From positions 1 to 36,222 of the forward strand of contig JBLIDK010000020.1 in NCBI GenBank assembly GCA_047632595.1: DNA of 36,222 nucleotides. The letters run 5' to 3'. The notes beneath the pieces are model-generated. The model was not told the DNA's origin. It saw only the letters and a program-made list of their open reading frames with translations, and ran no database searches. A program made the position numbers and the translations under genes. The stretch comes from JBLIDK01 sp047632595 (GTDB lineage Bacteria > Bacteroidota > Bacteroidia > Sphingobacteriales > Sphingobacteriaceae). This document shows, piece after piece, positions 33,657 to 36,222 of the stretch (position 1 is its first letter; each line of letters opens with the position of its first letter).

Positions 33657-34655
33657 CTATCCAGCAATATACTTTCCAATAATGGGAATCTTGCTGATAA
33701 TCTTAACAATAACGTAGCACAAGATCAAAACAAGGAGAGATTTTAGGAATAAAAATGAATAAGTCTCAATGTTTAGGAAATTAAAATAATTACCTACAAA
33801 ATTGTCTCTTACGATGATATGTGCCAAATAAATTCCAAACGTATATTTAGATATTTCGGCTACAATTTTTTGGATTTTTGACGGCAACCTAATTTGTTTA
33901 AAAATTAGAAAAACTCCAATAGACATCGAAGCTACATTCCAACTTAAGTATCGTTGATAGCCTTGGGTATATTTGCCTATTTCATAGGAAGTAGTAATTG
34001 TTAAATGGTATGAGTATATGAATCCTACTATACACAAAAGTACCCCAATGTAAACATGCCATTTTTTTGGAGAAATAATATGTAAAAAATATCCAAGAAC
34101 TAAATAGCCCAAATAACCGCTAAAATTTATTAGGGTAAAGCTAGAGGCAATTTGCTTATTGTTTGTTGAAATCACAACATATAACCATATTAGAAGAAAT
34201 ATGATTATAGATTTTTTATTTTTTTTAGCCGTCCAGTCAACAATAAATGGTAGAAAAAGGATTATTCCTATTATCAAATAGATGTACCAAAAATGAAATT
34301 CAGGTCCAGATATAAAAATCATTTTGAGAACTTGACTAGAATCAATAGTTTCTTTAAACAATTTATAGGAGATATAAATGGCACCCCAGAAAATAACCGG
34401 TGGAAGTATCCTTAAAAGTCTTTTTTTATAAAACTCAATTATTTCAAAATTTCTGTTGAGAAGAAGTGCGCCACTTATCATTAAAAAAATTGGTGCACAC
34501 CACCTTGTGAGTGTAAAAATTTGAACCCCTTCATCAAAAGTCGGGATGCCAAACCTGTAAGTGTAAGAACCAGAATAATGGAGTAAAATTACTGCAAAAC
34601 ATGCCAATAGCCTTAAAAAATCGATGTATTCAAAATTGAGTTTTTCAGATTTCAT
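33657..34655 (-). CDS. Membrane O-acyltransferase, acyltransferase-3 family
   Basis: The 332-residue protein has about ten membrane helices and the family start FEYIDFLRLLACFAVILLHY, with the conserved Arg15 and catalytic-type His26 about ten residues apart. Such enzymes (OafA, WecH, YiaH types) move acetyl or other acyl groups onto sugars of surface glycans. No SGNH domain is fused. It stands alone, about 13 kb from the polysaccharide locus, is very AT-rich and lies among decayed genes, which suggests late arrival by transfer (inference). It may decorate the polysaccharide made by the locus above. Confidence 0.85.
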   Translation of the reverse strand: MKSEKLNFEYIDFLRLLACFAVILLHYSGSYTYRFGIPTFDEGVQIFTLTRWCAPIFLMISGALLLNRNFEIIEFYKKRLLRILPPVIFWGAIYISYKLFKETIDSSQVLKMIFISGPEFHFWYIYLIIGIILFLPFIVDWTAKKNKKSIIIFLLIWLYVVISTNNKQIASSFTLINFSGYLGYLVLGYFLHIISPKKWHVYIGVLLCIVGFIYSYHLTITTSYEIGKYTQGYQRYLSWNVASMSIGVFLIFKQIRLPSKIQKIVAEISKYTFGIYLAHIIVRDNFVGNYFNFLNIETYSFLFLKSLLVLILCYVIVKIISKIPIIGKYIAG

Positions 34656-34738
34656 AATAATTATTTTAGCTCAGATGAAAGTTCAAACAAAAACTATACA
34701 ATTTTTACTCTTTAAGTTTAAGGACTTCTTGTTGGGAG

Positions 34739-34746
34739 CAAAAATA
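34739..34746 (-). promoter_or_regulatory. Possible -7 element of the acyltransferase gene
   Basis: The minus strand reads TATTTTTG, an exact TAnnTTTG match, 83 bases before the ATG. The leader would be unusually long for this window. Confidence 0.4.
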
Positions 34747-34872
34747 CATTAAGTTCTAATAATTATTTGAAATCTACGTATTCAATACGCCATTTACTAC
34801 TTAAACTCTACAAAAATTTATTCAGTCAGTCTAACTTGCAACATACAACTGATCCTTTAGTTAATGGCTAAG

Positions 34873-34904
34873 CTTGTGAGTTTGACGAATGTTGAACTCG
34901 CAAG
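34873..34904 (-). terminator. Hairpin after the lipoprotein pseudogene
   Basis: CTTGTGAGTT (34873-34882) pairs with AACTCGCAAG (34895-34904) over ten positions, with one G-T pair and a 12-base loop. It begins 22 bases beyond the restored stop of the pseudogene. No strong T run follows, so it may be a relic terminator. Confidence 0.45.
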
Positions 34905-34925
34905 TTGCTACTTTCTACTTTTAAA

Positions 34926-35782
34926 TTACGGACAAACCGTATTCGCTAAAAAAGTATCCCAACATTTGTAGTCACTATCAGTATATTGATGGGGTTCATT
35001 TACGCTACCATTTTTTTAGGAAAATTCCAATGTATATCAGTTTGATGGTTGTTTTTTGGACCAAAAACTGTATAATGTCTGTTCAAAGAAGGGAAAAAAT
35101 CATTTGCATAAACTGGAATATATTTAGCCTTAATATACGAGTCTATTTCATCAGCTCCAGTTAGTATATTTGTGTAGTTAATTTGCCCACTTCCTTGTGT
35201 ATTCCGATTCCAATCAATACGTAAAAAGTGTTTTTTGTCCACTGCATTATTAGAAAAAATCTAATTTCTAGAAATTGCTGGAGGTCTACTTACGCTTCTA
35301 AACCATTCAAAAATAGGAAACTCACCATCCTTACTTAAATACATATCCCAAGTGATATTCCAAGTGATAGTTGAATCGCCAGATTTGGCTTCTAAACGGA
35401 CGTGTGATTTTTATTGCCCACGTTTACCGAATAAGCCCACGTCCAGGTTATCTGAATTAAATTCAGGAGTATGGTTAGATACTTCTCTAAATGCTGCTTC
35501 GGGCACTAGTAAGAGTAAATGTTAGTAATCTACGTTGCAAACTGTAGCAGTTAGGTAAGAATAACGCCAATATAAGCTATCATTTTGTGTTTTATTGGTT
35601 TCATCTGGAAACTCAGCAAAATCTATTTCAAATGAACTAGCAGTAGGTAAATCTGGTGGATTTTGAGCAATTTCTTTTTTACAAGAACCTAAAACCAAAA
35701 TAGTAGACAATAAAAATTAAGGGATAATTTGATATTTTAATTTGGCGTGGGTATTGTATAAAAAAGCTTGAAAAAAAGTCAT
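34926..35782 (-). pseudogene. Decayed Bacteroidota lipoprotein of unknown function
   Basis: One reading frame runs from an ATG at 35782 with stops at 35717-35719, 35522-35524, 35411-35413, 35261-35263 and 35000-35002, yet the sense between them is protein-like throughout. It starts with a lipoprotein signal (FLLSTILVLGSCKKE, lipobox Leu-Gly-Ser-Cys). Other frames fill gaps: 35401-35448 reads TWTWAYSVNVGNKNHT. After a run of seven T at 35011-35017 the frame shifts, and the tail continues as GSVNEPHQYTDSDYKCWDT to a stop at 34926-34928. At least three frameshifts and several stops mark a true pseudogene rather than one sequencing error. The parent resembles secreted Bacteroidota lipoproteins with Trp-rich repeats and conserved DW/DSD motifs; no function is known to me. 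Confidence 0.85.
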
Positions 35783-35795
35783 GCCATTTTAAATT

Positions 35796-36008
35796 TTAAA
35801 ATGTTGAATAAGACACTTCTGGTAATAGTTCAGCCCCAATTACAAATTGATTATTAATCACTTAATTTAAACCAAATACTAAATTAACTCCAGGTTGGTA
35901 AGCTGTATTTTTAGTTTCAAAATCTTCAGTCTCACTTTTAAGCAAACTTTTAATTTTTTCAATAAGAGTAGTGCTTTCCAAGTTAAGGATAAGCTTTGCA
36001 AGTTCTAT
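35796..36008 (-). pseudogene. Mosaic remnant: antitoxin-like start and outer-membrane barrel end
   Basis: A 48-codon open stretch (36008 to 35865) reads IELAKLILNLES...IEKIKSLLKSETEDF, which resembles the N-terminus of Bacteroidota antitoxins paired with RelE-like toxins. In the same frame it runs into AYQPGVNLVFGLN, a stop (35862-35864), and VINNQFVIGAELLPEVSYSTF, which looks like the last strands of an outer membrane beta-barrel protein. A short MDFKTPK in another frame just upstream could be the old start. The two parts come from different families, so this is either a rearranged relic or two adjacent fragments. Assignments are by eye and weak. Confidence 0.5.
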
Positions 36009-36127
36009 TTAGGTGTCTTAAAGTCCATAATCAAATATGAAAAAAAAGTTGGCAAAATGCTTGAGCCTAGGTTGGGACAGTCTGGTTTTACTATCGTTTA
36101 ATAAAGTAAGCAACTAATGTTTCGCCT

Positions 36128-36222
36128 CTATACTTTAGCCTGTTTCTTACGTTTATCCGCAAAAAGCTCTCTAAACTTATCTACTTTGGGTTTTACCACC
36201 ATCTGGCAATAAGGTTGTCCAG
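36128..36222 (-). CDS. msrA: C-terminal end of probable peptide methionine sulfoxide reductase A, cut by window edge
   Basis: Thirty-one codons are present, entering from the right edge and ending at TAG (36128-36130). The sequence GQPYCQMVVKPKVDKFRELF fits the C-terminus of MsrA proteins, with the QPYC...V...PKV.K.R..F pattern and a basic end. MsrA repairs oxidised methionine in proteins. The catalytic GCFW motif would lie outside the window. The call is by family memory on a short piece. Confidence 0.65.
   Translation of the reverse strand, partial: GQPYCQMVVKPKVDKFRELFADKRKKQAKV

Noticed and set aside
35895..36101. 68-codon plus-strand frame near the right edge
   Set aside because: It is antisense to the antitoxin/barrel remnant, whose minus-strand reading makes better sense.
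33274..36135. Shared 10-mer TCTATACTTT at 33274 and 36126 as a flanking repeat of an island
   Set aside because: The second copy lies in the msrA 3' end, the match does not extend, and ten AT-rich bases can match by chance.

Overview
The window looks like a chromosomal segment of a low-GC Bacteroidota, most likely a Flavobacteriales-type organism (inference). The signs are a SusC-like TonB receptor with an N-terminal carboxypeptidase-regulatory-like domain, the Bacteroidota forms of ParE and ParC, starts without Shine-Dalgarno sequences, and repeated matches to the Bacteroidota -7 promoter element TAnnTTTG just upstream of genes. No rRNA, tRNA, CRISPR array, insertion sequence or prophage was seen.

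Layout. 1-4402 (minus): a tightly overlapped unit of a double-length D-Ala-D-Ala ligase (two ligase modules in one 891-residue chain), a membrane-anchored triple-PASTA protein and a secreted protein cut by the left edge. 4848-10828 (plus): rpsO, pnp, rpe and a TonB-dependent receptor; near-identical terminator hairpins follow rpsO and pnp, and a cluster of small inverted repeats lies between pnp and rpe. 10836-15315 (minus): the phosphate uptake operon pstS-pstC-pstA-pstB-phoU, with a Pho-box-like direct-repeat array in front of pstS. 15431-20253 (plus): a promoter, a SAM-I riboswitch, full-length cobalamin-dependent metH and metF, giving SAM-controlled methionine synthesis.

20250-28359: an AT-rich surface polysaccharide locus of Wzx/Wzy type: polyprenyl-phosphate sugar transferase, Wzz-like protein, two O-antigen polymerase/ligase-type membrane proteins, a sialyltransferase-like glycosyltransferase and a flippase (all minus), plus a divergent WecG/TagA/CpsF glycosyltransferase. 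28425-33255 (plus): parE and parC, the two subunits of topoisomerase IV. 33256-36222: a gene-poor, decaying stretch with an AT-rich acyltransferase, a lipoprotein pseudogene with several stops and frameshifts, a second mosaic remnant, and the 3' end of a probable msrA at the right edge.

The most unusual points are these. The second half of the tandem ligase has replaced two of the three residues of the classic Glu-Ser-Tyr active-site triad (Ser to Cys, Tyr to Phe), while the first half keeps them. PstC carries in its first periplasmic loop a segment that resembles part of the neighbouring PstS. The P1 strand of the riboswitch has a second possible partner downstream. ParC ends in a charged tail with a sliding-clamp-like terminal motif. 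Homology calls come from reading the sequence alone; no database search was run.
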